Shown here: positions 1-7,146 of the stretch, in pieces
Layout: each line of letters starts with the position of its first letter
Position numbering within the stretch: the stretch's first letter is position 1
NCBI RefSeq assembly: GCF_000407165.1
Contig: NZ_KE136479.1
Span: 941,464 to 1,005,463, forward strand
DNA: 64,000 nucleotides
Source of the DNA: Enterococcus haemoperoxidus ATCC BAA-382
GTDB taxonomy: Bacteria > Bacillota > Bacilli > Lactobacillales > Enterococcaceae
Reading direction: 5' to 3'
Notes under the pieces: generated by a model
Database searches by the model: none
What the model was told of the DNA's origin: nothing
What the model saw: only the letters and a program-made list of their open reading frames with translations
Translations under genes and position numbers: made by a program

Positions 1-1
1 A

Positions 2-1378
2 TATGAGGTACCTGTAGCTGAGATTGGAGAATTTCATGGGACATTCTACTTTTTCAAGAATTCAGCTACAAAAAATGACACGCAGAAATTTTACTATAAA
101 GATTTTTCAAACAGGAGAAACATGAGTGAAAAATTTGGTGGTATAAAAATTTATAGGGATAATTTTTGGATTCGTCCGTATGGAGAGTTTGCAACCTCTA
201 GTTATGACTGGTTACTATTAGCAAACAGAAAAAATCAATCACCAGCTGCAGTATCTTCTGAGAAAGGAAAATGGCGGGTCAATTCTCAGCAGATTTATGG
301 ACAAGTTTATATATCAAGATTAAATCTACATTTAGAAGATCAATCTAATAGAGAAGGTATCGTTGAATCAAAACAATTTTCAGCATTTAAAGAAGTTTTA
401 CTAAATATAATTGAACTATTTGAAAACGACAGACAATATGTTCTCAGAAAATTGAAAGACTTATATGATAAAAAAAATGAAGCAGAAAGACTTGAAAATG
501 AACTAAAGGAACAAATCAGAGAGGCTGAGAAAAAGGAAGCTGAACAAAAATCTAAGCAAAATACAGCGCAAAAGAAAGCTGTTGGAGAATCAGAAATAGC
601 AAGTGAACAAAATTTGCTTTTAGAGAAAGTTAGACCTGTTGTTGCAAAAAAAGAATCTGAAATTGAGGAATTAACTAACGAAGTAAAGATGTTGAGGGCA
701 ATGGCTACTACAGGAATAGCTATAAATACTTATTTTCATGAGATATCTAGTTTAGTTAATGATATTCACGAAGAAATTTATGAGATTAAAGAAGCAGCAG
801 TGATAGATGATATAGATACTATAAAAAAAGCGGCAGATAAAGCATATAGTTATAAACAGAAATTTGAACAATGGTATGAAGTTACAATAAAATCAGTGAA
901 ATCAGATAAGAGAAAAAGAACTTTGTGGGAAATTCAAGATTTGATTGGCAATCTATGTGATGCATGGAGCGAATCTTTAGGTAGTGAAAGAGCTAATATT
1001 GAGTTTATTGATCCTTATGAATCAATAAATTATAGGTGTTTTCCTTTTGAAATTGAAAGTGTAGTTAATAACCTGATTAGTAACTCAATTTCTGCTTTTG
1101 ATGATATTTGTCAAACTCATAATAGGAGTGTAAAAGTTGAAATACAGAGACTAAATAAAGGATTTAAGTTAATTTATTCTGATAAAGGACCTGGTTTGCC
1201 TAAAAAATTTAGAGACAATCCCAGAAAAATCTTGGAACCATTAAAAACTGGAAAGATTGAAGGTACAGGTTTAGGTATGTGGATAATAGATACAATAGTA
1301 AAAGATTACAATGGATCAATTGATTTGTCCAAGTGTGGGAAACAAAAAGGTTTTTATGTAGAAATAAATTTTGAATAA
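2..1378 (+). CDS. GHKL ATPase / histidine-kinase-like protein, 5' end missing
   Basis: The frame is open from base 2, so the ATG at 122 is probably internal and the gene begins before the window. The visible 458 residues start with the tail of an HSP90-like ATPase module (motifs such as IRPYGE, DWL and a conserved REG), continue through a charged coiled coil, and end in a kinase-like module: a helix with HEISS as possible H-box, an N-box around NNLISNS, a G1 box DKGPGLP and a G2 box GTGLGMW. The double-ATPase architecture is typical of proteins paired with a receiver and an effector in defence-like operons. A receiver gene follows after 14 bases. Phosphotransfer is inferred; the H-box is not classical. 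Confidence 0.75.
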   Translation, partial: YEVPVAEIGEFHGTFYFFKNSATKNDTQKFYYKDFSNRRNMSEKFGGIKIYRDNFWIRPYGEFATSSYDWLLLANRKNQSPAAVSSEKGKWRVNSQQIYGQVYISRLNLHLEDQSNREGIVESKQFSAFKEVLLNIIELFENDRQYVLRKLKDLYDKKNEAERLENELKEQIREAEKKEAEQKSKQNTAQKKAVGESEIASEQNLLLEKVRPVVAKKESEIEELTNEVKMLRAMATTGIAINTYFHEISSLVNDIHEEIYEIKEAAVIDDIDTIKKAADKAYSYKQKFEQWYEVTIKSVKSDKRKRTLWEIQDLIGNLCDAWSESLGSERANIEFIDPYESINYRCFPFEIESVVNNLISNSISAFDDICQTHNRSVKVEIQRLNKGFKLIYSDKGPGLPKKFRDNPRKILEPLKTGKIEGTGLGMWIIDTIVKDYNGSIDLSKCGKQKGFYVEINFE

Positions 1379-1392
1379 AGGAGTCAATAAAA

Positions 1393-2016
1393 TTGTTTAG
1401 AATTGGATTTATAGATGATCAAGATACTCATGTTGATAAGTATAAGAGACGATTTTTGAAATATGATATTGAGTTAATATATTTAGAAGAAAATCTAAAT
1501 TACAAAGAAATTATTAATTGGATTCTTGACGAAAGGTTAGAAGGATTATTAATAGATTATAAATTAATGCCTAAGTATGAATTTGTAGGTTCATCATTAG
1601 TAAATTACTTAAATAAGAAGATATTTGATTTTCCATGTATGCTTTTGACATCATTTTCAACTGATGCATTAGATGAAAGTCTTGTTCCAGAGTCTTTTAT
1701 ACTTAATAAATCAGATATGCAGGAGGGGATAGAATCTGTATCAAAGAAAATTATTCAAAATGTTGAAGTTTTTCGTAAAAGAATGAAGTTATCCGAAGAA
1801 GAGTACAGAAAGTCTTTTTTTAAATATAAAAATGGAAATCTGGATGTTAATCAAGTAGACGATTTAAAAGAAAAATACAATATTTTAAAGGGATACCATT
1901 TAGTAGAAGAATATGATTGGTCAGCGGTGGAAGTAGAAAAAGAACATGAGTTAGATCAAGCTATAGATAAGCTGGATATCCTTATAAAGAAATTCGAAAA
2001 GATTGAAGGAAATTAA
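1393..2016 (+). CDS. Response-regulator-like receiver protein
   Basis: 207 residues. The N-terminal half reads as a CheY-like receiver: acidic pair in FIDDQD, phosphoacceptor candidate Asp in LLIDYKLMP, conserved Thr/Ser in LLTSF and Lys in ILNKS. There is no recognisable DNA-binding domain; the C-terminal half is helical and charged. The start is a TTG nine bases after AAAGGAG, immediately behind the kinase-like gene. The tight spacing suggests it receives a signal from the upstream ATPase and passes it by protein contact, perhaps to the HNH nuclease that follows. Function is inferred from context. Confidence 0.7.
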   Translation: MFRIGFIDDQDTHVDKYKRRFLKYDIELIYLEENLNYKEIINWILDERLEGLLIDYKLMPKYEFVGSSLVNYLNKKIFDFPCMLLTSFSTDALDESLVPESFILNKSDMQEGIESVSKKIIQNVEVFRKRMKLSEEEYRKSFFKYKNGNLDVNQVDDLKEKYNILKGYHLVEEYDWSAVEVEKEHELDQAIDKLDILIKKFEKIEGN

Positions 2017-2017
2017 T

Positions 2018-2626
2018 TTGCGAATACATGGTGAATATATAATTAAAAGAAGAACAGATTGTAATGGTAAATTTTCCAAATATTCGGATCAGTTATGTAG
2101 AAATTATTTAAAAGAAGATTTTTTTAATATATGTGGGTACTGTGGGAAGCCAATGGAATTACTAAAAGCAAGAGCGCAGATTGATCATTTTATACCCAAA
2201 GACTTTGCTCCAAGTAAAGAGAATGATTACTCCAATTTAGTATACTCATGCCAAAAGTGTAATAGAGGTAAGTGGCACCATTGGCCTACACAATGTGTAG
2301 AATATTCTTATAATGAAAAGGAAGGTTTTGTAGATCCAGCAACAAAAGAATTCGATCTTCATTTAGAAAGGTTGGATAGTGGAGAAATCATAGGTATTAC
2401 TGAAGTTGGACGGTACATGGTTGAAAAAATGCGATTAGATATACGTCCAATAAGTATAATGTGGAAAGTAGATGTTTTAAATAGAAAATTAGAAAAAATT
2501 GCGAATATTATTAAGCGTTTACCAGAAGAACCTAACTTGATAGAGCTTTATAGAGGTTATATAGATGCTTCTGAACAATTGAAACACTCATTAAATGTTT
2601 TATATAATCAAAATGAATCTATGTAA
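2018..2626 (+). CDS. HNH endonuclease, PtuB-like
   Basis: About 202 residues. The N-terminal part has two zinc-knuckle pairs, CGYCGK and CQKCNRGK, around an HNH core QIDHFIPKDF and NLVYSC, the arrangement seen in PtuB-type HNH nucleases of Septu and retron defence systems. Two in-frame TTG codons could start it. The one at 2018 has AAGGA seven bases upstream and follows the previous stop codon, so I prefer it to the one at 2003, which overlaps the receiver gene. As the only recognisable nuclease of the operon it is the likely effector. The target (phage or self DNA) is not visible. Confidence 0.75.
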   Translation: MRIHGEYIIKRRTDCNGKFSKYSDQLCRNYLKEDFFNICGYCGKPMELLKARAQIDHFIPKDFAPSKENDYSNLVYSCQKCNRGKWHHWPTQCVEYSYNEKEGFVDPATKEFDLHLERLDSGEIIGITEVGRYMVEKMRLDIRPISIMWKVDVLNRKLEKIANIIKRLPEEPNLIELYRGYIDASEQLKHSLNVLYNQNESM

Positions 2627-2695
2627 ATAATTTTATTAAGTCGAACATTTTTTTTAAATAAAATATATTGTGAAAATAAAGGTGGAGGTTTTTAA

Positions 2696-3319
2696 ATGTT
2701 TCCAGTTGGGGGATATGAAAGGTTTCTTAATAAAATCAAAGGAAGAGATGCGGATGAGAAAAAGACCCATGTTTTTGGTGTTCTTTTCGCTGATATGGAT
2801 CAACTAGATGCTAGAAGTTATATATTGAATTATTTAGATTTTTTTAACGAAAATTCCAACATTTATATTGATTTCTATATTCCAGGATATACAAATAAAG
2901 ATTTAAATTATTATACTGAAATCCCAAATACTATAAAAATAAATGGGAAGACATTCTTTTTTTCTCGAGATTTATATAACACGTTCATAAAAAAATTCAG
3001 GTTGGATTTTGATGTGAATATTCCGTATACTCCTAGTTTATTTTTGATGGAATATAAAAATGGGAATTTTAATAAAGCAAAATTTATCGAAATAGATTTA
3101 GATGAGGGGAGCAATTCTGTTAGGCGAGCTGGTGAATTATTTGATAGAATTTTCGAAATTGCTAAAGATGGCAGTGATGTCAGAATTATTAATAATATGC
3201 TTGAACTGAATAGTCTTGTAGACTATTTTAAAACAGATTTTGTTAATGATTTAGGAATACCTCTATTGACAGTAGGAAAGAAAATTACGGAAAGAATAAC
3301 AAAGTTTAGATTAAATTAA
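2696..3319 (+). CDS. Unknown protein, fourth gene of the kinase/receiver/HNH operon
   Basis: 207 residues with a good GGTGGAGG ribosome binding site eight bases before the ATG. I do not recognise a family. It is mixed alpha/beta, has no membrane segment or signal peptide, and contains aromatic-rich strands in the first half. The 69-base gap after the HNH gene has no convincing terminator, so co-transcription is likely; a hairpin terminator follows at 3355. By position it may be an accessory or sensor of the putative defence operon. Confidence 0.6.
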   Translation: MFPVGGYERFLNKIKGRDADEKKTHVFGVLFADMDQLDARSYILNYLDFFNENSNIYIDFYIPGYTNKDLNYYTEIPNTIKINGKTFFFSRDLYNTFIKKFRLDFDVNIPYTPSLFLMEYKNGNFNKAKFIEIDLDEGSNSVRRAGELFDRIFEIAKDGSDVRIINNMLELNSLVDYFKTDFVNDLGIPLLTVGKKITERITKFRLN

Positions 3320-3354
3320 CAACTATGATTACAAAAAGTGGAGTTGCCGACATA

Positions 3355-3396
3355 AGCAAGTTTCAAAAATTTTAGAAAGAGGAAACTTGCTCTTTA
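3355..3396 (+). terminator. Hairpin terminator
   Basis: AGCAAGTTTC at 3355 pairs with GGAAACTTGCT at 3381, followed by a short T-rich stretch. It closes the operon ending at 3319. Confidence 0.5.
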
Positions 3397-3524
3397 TAAT
3401 TATTAATTGGATGCCATGCTATTTGGTTTAACTCCGTAGTTAAATACATTGCTACTTTCTTTGTTTAATTAGTAGTAAATAGTTATGATTTCAAAATCAA
3501 CAATTCTTATCTTTTTTTATTATA

Positions 3525-3570
3525 AAACGATCAGTAATGGAAAGTACCTTCTATCACTGATCGTTTATTT
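3525..3570. terminator. Bidirectional terminator
   Basis: Perfect 11-base arms AAACGATCAGT (3525) and ACTGATCGTTT (3556), with A/T tracts on both sides. It can end transcription from the left and from the minus-strand gene at 3577. Confidence 0.75.
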
Positions 3571-3576
3571 TATCTT

Positions 3577-3843
3577 TTATATTTTCCCTCTCTGAATCAT
3601 CCTCGCTACAATCTCCTCACTCTCCTTCAAAACCTGCTCAAAATCCCCAGAAAATACCTGATACAACTGCTGACAAGAATAATACCGCATCCGCATATCC
3701 TTCTTATTCCTCGTAACTTTCCCATCAAAAAACTCATCTAAATAAACCAACGACTTCTGCCAAGATCGAAGCTTGATCAACTCACTCCGCACATCCAAAA
3801 TATCCTGATAAGGTACTGCCTTCAAATTCTGTTCTTTACTCAT
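3577..3843 (-). CDS. Small conserved-looking hypothetical protein
   Basis: 88 residues from the ATG at 3843 (MSKEQN...), or 100 if an upstream TTG is used; the ATG is more plausible. The protein is soluble, helical and charged, with aromatic residues (SWQKSLVYLDEFF, YYSCQQLYQVF). I do not recognise the family. It ends at a strong bidirectional terminator. No neighbour suggests a role. Confidence 0.5.
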   Translation of the reverse strand: MSKEQNLKAVPYQDILDVRSELIKLRSWQKSLVYLDEFFDGKVTRNKKDMRMRYYSCQQLYQVFSGDFEQVLKESEEIVARMIQRGKI

Positions 3844-4019
3844 CACTACACATCCATTCCTATTTTTTTGAGAAACCAACAGGAAAATAAAAAACGATCA
3901 GACCTATCTGTGCCTCATCGTGTGCAATAGTTCGCCAAAGAACACATGAAATCGCCAAAAAGATGAAAGAATCCAGCAAAGAGACTAGTAAAATCAATCA
4001 AAATTAAGTACAATAAAAC

Positions 4020-4132
4020 ATGCGAGTACTTCGGTACGCGCTATCGGCAACTCGGATAAGCAGTGGTTGCTGTTTATTCGGGGCCTTGCAACGTGATGCC
4101 AGTCAGGTTGTAAGGTGCCGTTTTTTATTTTT
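4020..4132 (+). ncRNA. Candidate small structured RNA with intrinsic terminator
   Basis: A compact run of hairpins in a gene-free stretch: a UUCG-capped stem GTAC-TTCG-GTAC flanked by GCG/CGC (4022-4041); a stem CGGATAA/TTATTCG enclosing the CAG...CTG loop (4053-4079); and a terminator stem CCTTGCAAC/GTTGTAAGG followed by a T-run (about 4084-4132). A TACAAT -10-like box lies at 4009. A degenerate second copy is at 4325-4405. This looks like the antitoxin RNA of a type I toxin-antitoxin locus or an independent sRNA; the class is not identified. Confidence 0.5.
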
Positions 4133-4154
4133 CTATTTTTTAACTTGTACATCG

Positions 4155-4247
4155 TTACGTTTTATTATCACCACCATCAATAAAAATCAGACCTAGAATA
4201 GAAACAAAAAAGGCATTGGCGCAATGTCCAATACCTGAATAAGTCAA
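4155..4247 (-). CDS. Possible 30-residue membrane peptide (type I toxin-like)
   Basis: A short minus-strand frame starting with TTG five bases after AAGG. It encodes a small protein whose middle is hydrophobic (NAFFVSILGLIFI) and whose tail is polar (DGGDNKT). Its 3' side runs into the sRNA region at 4020-4132 on the other strand, the geometry expected of a type I toxin mRNA and an antisense RNA. The TTG start, short length and lack of a recognised family keep this tentative; it may be a decayed copy of a TxpA/holin-like toxin. Confidence 0.25.
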   Translation of the reverse strand: MTYSGIGHCANAFFVSILGLIFIDGGDNKT

Positions 4248-4324
4248 TAGTACCTTAAAGAAACCTAGCAATCCTTTCTAGTGGTAGCTCAAAAAGAGAC
4301 ACAACAAAAAAGCTAGTGATTCAT

Positions 4325-4405
4325 TTACTATTGGCATACTTGTGTGGGCAGTGGTTGCTGTTTTCAAGACCATTTCCGTTCAGTGCCAGCCAAACAAAAA
4401 GGTGC
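4325..4405 (+). repeat. Degenerate second copy of the 4.02-kb RNA element
   Basis: Shares the 16-base core GCAGTGGTTGCTGTTT (4348-4363, against 4060-4075 in the first copy), then a TGCCAGYC block and AAGGTGCC in the same order. The terminator hairpin is not preserved, so this copy is probably a remnant. Confidence 0.55.
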
Positions 4406-4432
4406 CAAGGATTAAATTGTCATAAAGTTGAG

Positions 4433-4468
4433 TGATGTTCTGAATCAGGACTTACTCAGCTTTTTTAT
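4433..4468 (+). terminator. Hairpin terminator of the GAGT...ACTC family
   Basis: GAGTGATGTTCTGA pairs imperfectly with TCAGGACTTACTC and is followed by CTTTTTT. A near-identical terminator follows the biosynthetic operon at 20643, and its 3' half recurs at 23126. Confidence 0.6.
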
Positions 4469-4535
4469 TTCCATTCTATACACTAAGTATAAATAAATCG
4501 ACAACGAGAATCAAGGCGAACAGAGAAAAAAGGGA
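4451..4535 (+). repeat. Direct repeat, left copy
   Basis: An 85-base stretch sharing the blocks CTTACTCAG, AGTATAAATAAAT and a 28-base identical block (4505-4532) with 23126-23207 (identical block 23180-23207), in the same orientation. The two copies bracket 18.7 kb that includes the whole biosynthetic cluster. Confidence 0.75.
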
Positions 4536-4654
4536 ATGAAAATTTCGAATTCGTTAGGAAAATTTGATAGATAAAAGTATAAGTATTACGTTAAAAGATA
4601 TTAGTAACATAGTAAATTAGGGATTAATCGTCTAGCTTTCAAAGGATAACTAAA

Positions 4655-5509
4655 CTAATCCAAAACAATATCAGCAACTTCTTTATCAATCTGATTTGCT
4701 AAATCATGGTAGCCAGAAAAACGAAGGAACTCAATCCATGTCTCTATTTTGGGTTGGGGAGACTTATCTATTTTTGTTTGAGCAAGTGCGGCATTGATTG
4801 AAGCAAGACATTTTTCAAATAACCTGTTTGTATTTTCACATAATTTAATAGCTAGTCTGCTATATTTTAAAGATTCTCTATTTAAATCTAATTTTAACAG
4901 ATAATCGCTCATATTAATCAAGGTCAAAATTAAAACTTCTTTTGTCATTACTGATTGAGTTTTTTGGCAATTCATAATGAGGGAAGATGAAAGGGTTATA
5001 GCAGTATCAACATCATAAACAAATAAAGAGTTATTAAGTAAATTTATTTCATAATAGCCCCAATCGTTACAAGCGGTTAGGTATTCTTTTAGCGGTGCAA
5101 ATCTCTCAGGATTACATATTTTTCCGTGTTTCCGATATTCAATAATGGCTTCACAAAGAATTTGAGCATGTATTATTCTAGAAGAGGGGTTATTACTTTT
5201 TTTAATGTAAGAATTTATTTTTTTTTGAACCATTTTTAGGTCACGTTCGTTTTGACTATTGTTTGCTTGCATTAGTTTTTTTAAAAGCGATTCTTCTTCA
5301 AAAAAAATACTTTGGTTTAAAAGTTCTTCAAACTCCATTAAACTGACATTTAATTTTCTAAGTAACAAAATAAATTTATCGTAAGAGCAATAGTAGTTAC
5401 TGTTCTCTAATTCTGAAAGGTGACTTCTTGAGATGATACCAGTAGCTAATGATTCTTGAGTCATATTCTTGCTATTACGTATTTTTTTTAGTAATGGTCC
5501 AATTTCCAT
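4655..5509 (-). CDS. Rgg-type (RRNPP) transcriptional regulator
   Basis: 284 residues. Residues 1-65 are an XRE helix-turn-helix (LLKKIRNSKNMTQESLA, ISRSHLSELE); the rest is the all-helical C-terminal repeat domain of Rgg/MutR/RopB proteins, with a DWGYYEINLLNN stretch typical of the family. Length matches the usual 280-290. Such regulators bind short peptides imported from the medium and then activate a divergent promoter. Here the gene points away from a leaderless peptide gene at 5690 and the biosynthetic operon, with a dyad at 5614-5636 between them. This is the geometry of ropB/SIP in Streptococcus pyogenes. Family assignment is firm; the ligand is inferred. Confidence 0.85.
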   Translation of the reverse strand: MEIGPLLKKIRNSKNMTQESLATGIISRSHLSELENSNYYCSYDKFILLLRKLNVSLMEFEELLNQSIFFEEESLLKKLMQANNSQNERDLKMVQKKINSYIKKSNNPSSRIIHAQILCEAIIEYRKHGKICNPERFAPLKEYLTACNDWGYYEINLLNNSLFVYDVDTAITLSSSLIMNCQKTQSVMTKEVLILTLINMSDYLLKLDLNRESLKYSRLAIKLCENTNRLFEKCLASINAALAQTKIDKSPQPKIETWIEFLRFSGYHDLANQIDKEVADIVLD

Positions 5510-5613
5510 AATTATTCTCCTTATGATTTGAATTATCCTACTCTCTAATAGTTATATTTTACGTCATGTAACACCTTGAATCAAATGGAAAAATAAGCGA
5601 CTAGTTTTTTATG

Positions 5614-5666
5614 AAATGTCGGTATGAGGTACATTTTCTATAATTTAGGTTTTTCAAAATTATAAT
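5614..5666 (+). promoter_or_regulatory. Candidate Rgg operator and promoter of the biosynthetic operon
   Basis: A dyad AAATGT-N11-ACATTT (5614-5619 and 5631-5636) precedes two possible -10 boxes, TATAAT at 5639 and TATAAT at 5661, neither with a good -35 box. A weak -35 overlapped by a dyad is expected of an activator-dependent promoter. Which -10 is used cannot be told by eye. Confidence 0.45.
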
Positions 5667-5689
5667 AGACCAATAAGGAGGTGTTGACT

Positions 5690-5731
5690 ATGCAAATTAT
5701 TGGGCTATTAATATGGTTAATAAATTTTTAA
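5690..5731 (+). CDS. Leaderless 13-residue hydrophobic peptide, putative pheromone
   Basis: ATG at 5690 lies eight bases after AAGGAGGTG (5675-5683), the best ribosome binding site in the region. The product is MQIIGLLIWLINF: hydrophobic, no charge, no signal peptide, no protease-site leader. Its stop codon abuts the AAAGGAG that serves the next gene, so it is the first cistron of the operon. It lies downstream of the Rgg regulator's promoter region and faces away from that gene. Size and composition match SIP (8 residues, leaderless) that activates RopB in Streptococcus pyogenes. An alternative is a translational-coupling leader frame. Confidence 0.6.
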   Translation: MQIIGLLIWLINF

Positions 5732-5745
5732 AAGGAGAAGTAACA

Positions 5746-6843
5746 ATGATGAAAGCAAAAATTGAAGCTAACACATATCAAAAATTTATTTCAGAAATAC
5801 AAGATTTTTATCCTAAGAAAACGTTCGGCTATTTTTTTTCAAAAGAAGATGAAGAAATTGCAACTGATTATTATATTTTTAGTGAAGACTCAAGAAAAGA
5901 AGAAAATGTGATGGAGAGGTTTAATAAATTTGGTAAATATTATGAAAATAATCTCAATGCCGGTTTTCTGTCATCAATTCAAGAAAGTGTAGCTATTGAA
6001 AAATACATCATTAAAAATAAATTGAAAAAAATTGGTGTTTTCCATACTCATTTAAGACATCCACCGATTTTCACAAAAGTAGATGCAGAATTTCATCCAA
6101 GCGAAAATTTTTGGCATTTGATTATTAGTTTAAGAAATGCCCAAAAACCAACAATAAAGATCTTTGAGATTCTTAGCAATGTTAACTTTAATGAGATACC
6201 TGTTATTCTATATGATCAATCAAGAAACATAGTATCGATAAAAGGATATGGACGACAAAAAGTATTAAATAGTTCTTTGCTAAAAATGTCAATTAATAAT
6301 CAAATATCAGATTGTTTCACAATAGAAGATTTTGCAAAATGTGGAGAATTATTCATTTCAAAAACAATGATAACAAATGAACAGTATAAGAGAGTATTCA
6401 AAAATCATCAATATAATATTGGGGAAGAAAAATTTCCTGTAGTAAATATTACTTGGTATGAGGCACAGTATTTTTGCGAGGTAACAGATACAGAACTACT
6501 TACAAAAGAAGAGTGGGAGTTATATGCTGATGATCAGCTAGATCCATTTGACTATGAGCATCATAATGAAGCTTTTATGAAAGTTGCACTTTATAGTGAA
6601 AATTCAAAAAATCAATTACAACAAGTAGCTACTTTAAAGCCAAATCAATACGGTTTGTATGATATGCAAGGTAATGCTTGGGAATGGTGTGCATGTTTTG
6701 AATCAAAAACTGAAGTTGCGAATACAAAAGGAGGAAGCTATTTTGCTTTTCCTGAAATGTGTAGAAAAACTGTGGATCAATTGGAAGACAAAGATTATTT
6801 TGCAAGAGATTTAGGATTTAGAGTAAAAAGGAGGAATGTATGA
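5746..6843 (+). CDS. JAMM (JAB/MPN) protease fused to formylglycine-generating-enzyme-like domain
   Basis: 365 residues from the ATG at 5746 (AAAGGAG eight bases upstream). Residues about 1-135 are a JAMM isopeptidase-like domain with H100-T-H102-x7-T110-x2-D113, the exact metal-site spacing, with Thr replacing the usual Ser. Residues about 195-365 are a SUMF1/FGE-type C-type-lectin-like domain: MITNEQY, PVVNITWYEAQYFC, LLTKEEWE, YGLYDMQGNAWEWC, KGGSY and GFRVKR. In the Cu-binding C-x4-C region of true FGE the first Cys position is Ala (GGSYFAFPEMC) and the second Cys is kept, so canonical FGE chemistry is doubtful. In QbsD- and Mec-type systems JAMM proteins trim or release sulfur-carrier proteins; the carrier gene overlaps this one. 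I do not know this fusion. Confidence 0.75.
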   Translation: MMKAKIEANTYQKFISEIQDFYPKKTFGYFFSKEDEEIATDYYIFSEDSRKEENVMERFNKFGKYYENNLNAGFLSSIQESVAIEKYIIKNKLKKIGVFHTHLRHPPIFTKVDAEFHPSENFWHLIISLRNAQKPTIKIFEILSNVNFNEIPVILYDQSRNIVSIKGYGRQKVLNSSLLKMSINNQISDCFTIEDFAKCGELFISKTMITNEQYKRVFKNHQYNIGEEKFPVVNITWYEAQYFCEVTDTELLTKEEWELYADDQLDPFDYEHHNEAFMKVALYSENSKNQLQQVATLKPNQYGLYDMQGNAWEWCACFESKTEVANTKGGSYFAFPEMCRKTVDQLEDKDYFARDLGFRVKRRNV

Positions 6844-7085
6844 TGGATATCAATTATCTAGGAAAAAAACAATCATTCAAAATCTCCAATTTGGGGGAAG
6901 CGATAAATAATTTGAAAGGCACAGATGAGGATTTCAAAAAAGCATTTTTTGATCAACAAGAAGAGCTGAAATGGAATACAGTATTTGTAGTAAATGAGAA
7001 TGTAGTTGAAAAAAATCAAATTTTTTCAAAAGAATTGTCAGAAGATTCAGAAGTTATTGTTTTGCTTCAGCTATCTGGTGGATAG
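6840..7085 (+). CDS. Ubiquitin-like sulfur carrier protein (ThiS/MoaD type)
   Basis: 81 residues, small beta-grasp-like protein with an exposed C-terminal LLQLSGG. The di-glycine end is the hallmark of ThiS, MoaD and ubiquitin, which are adenylated by an E1 and converted to thiocarboxylates. It ends exactly in GG, so no C-terminal trimming would be needed for activation. The start overlaps the previous stop (ATGA); ATG 6840 or 6843 both fit GGAGG at 6830. An E1 follows 61 bases downstream. It probably donates sulfur in the pathway, as QbsE does in thioquinolobactin synthesis; protein modification is a less likely alternative. Confidence 0.75.
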   Translation: MMDINYLGKKQSFKISNLGEAINNLKGTDEDFKKAFFDQQEELKWNTVFVVNENVVEKNQIFSKELSEDSEVIVLLQLSGG

Positions 7086-7146
7086 ATAAACATCGTCTCA
7101 AACATAATCTTTTTTGACTATAAAAGAGTTATAGGGAGTTGTATTT

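Noticed and set aside
122-124. ATG at 122 as the start of the kinase-like gene
   Set aside because: The frame is open to the window edge and the upstream residues (EVPVAEIGEFHGTFYFF) look like real protein; there is also no clear ribosome binding site.
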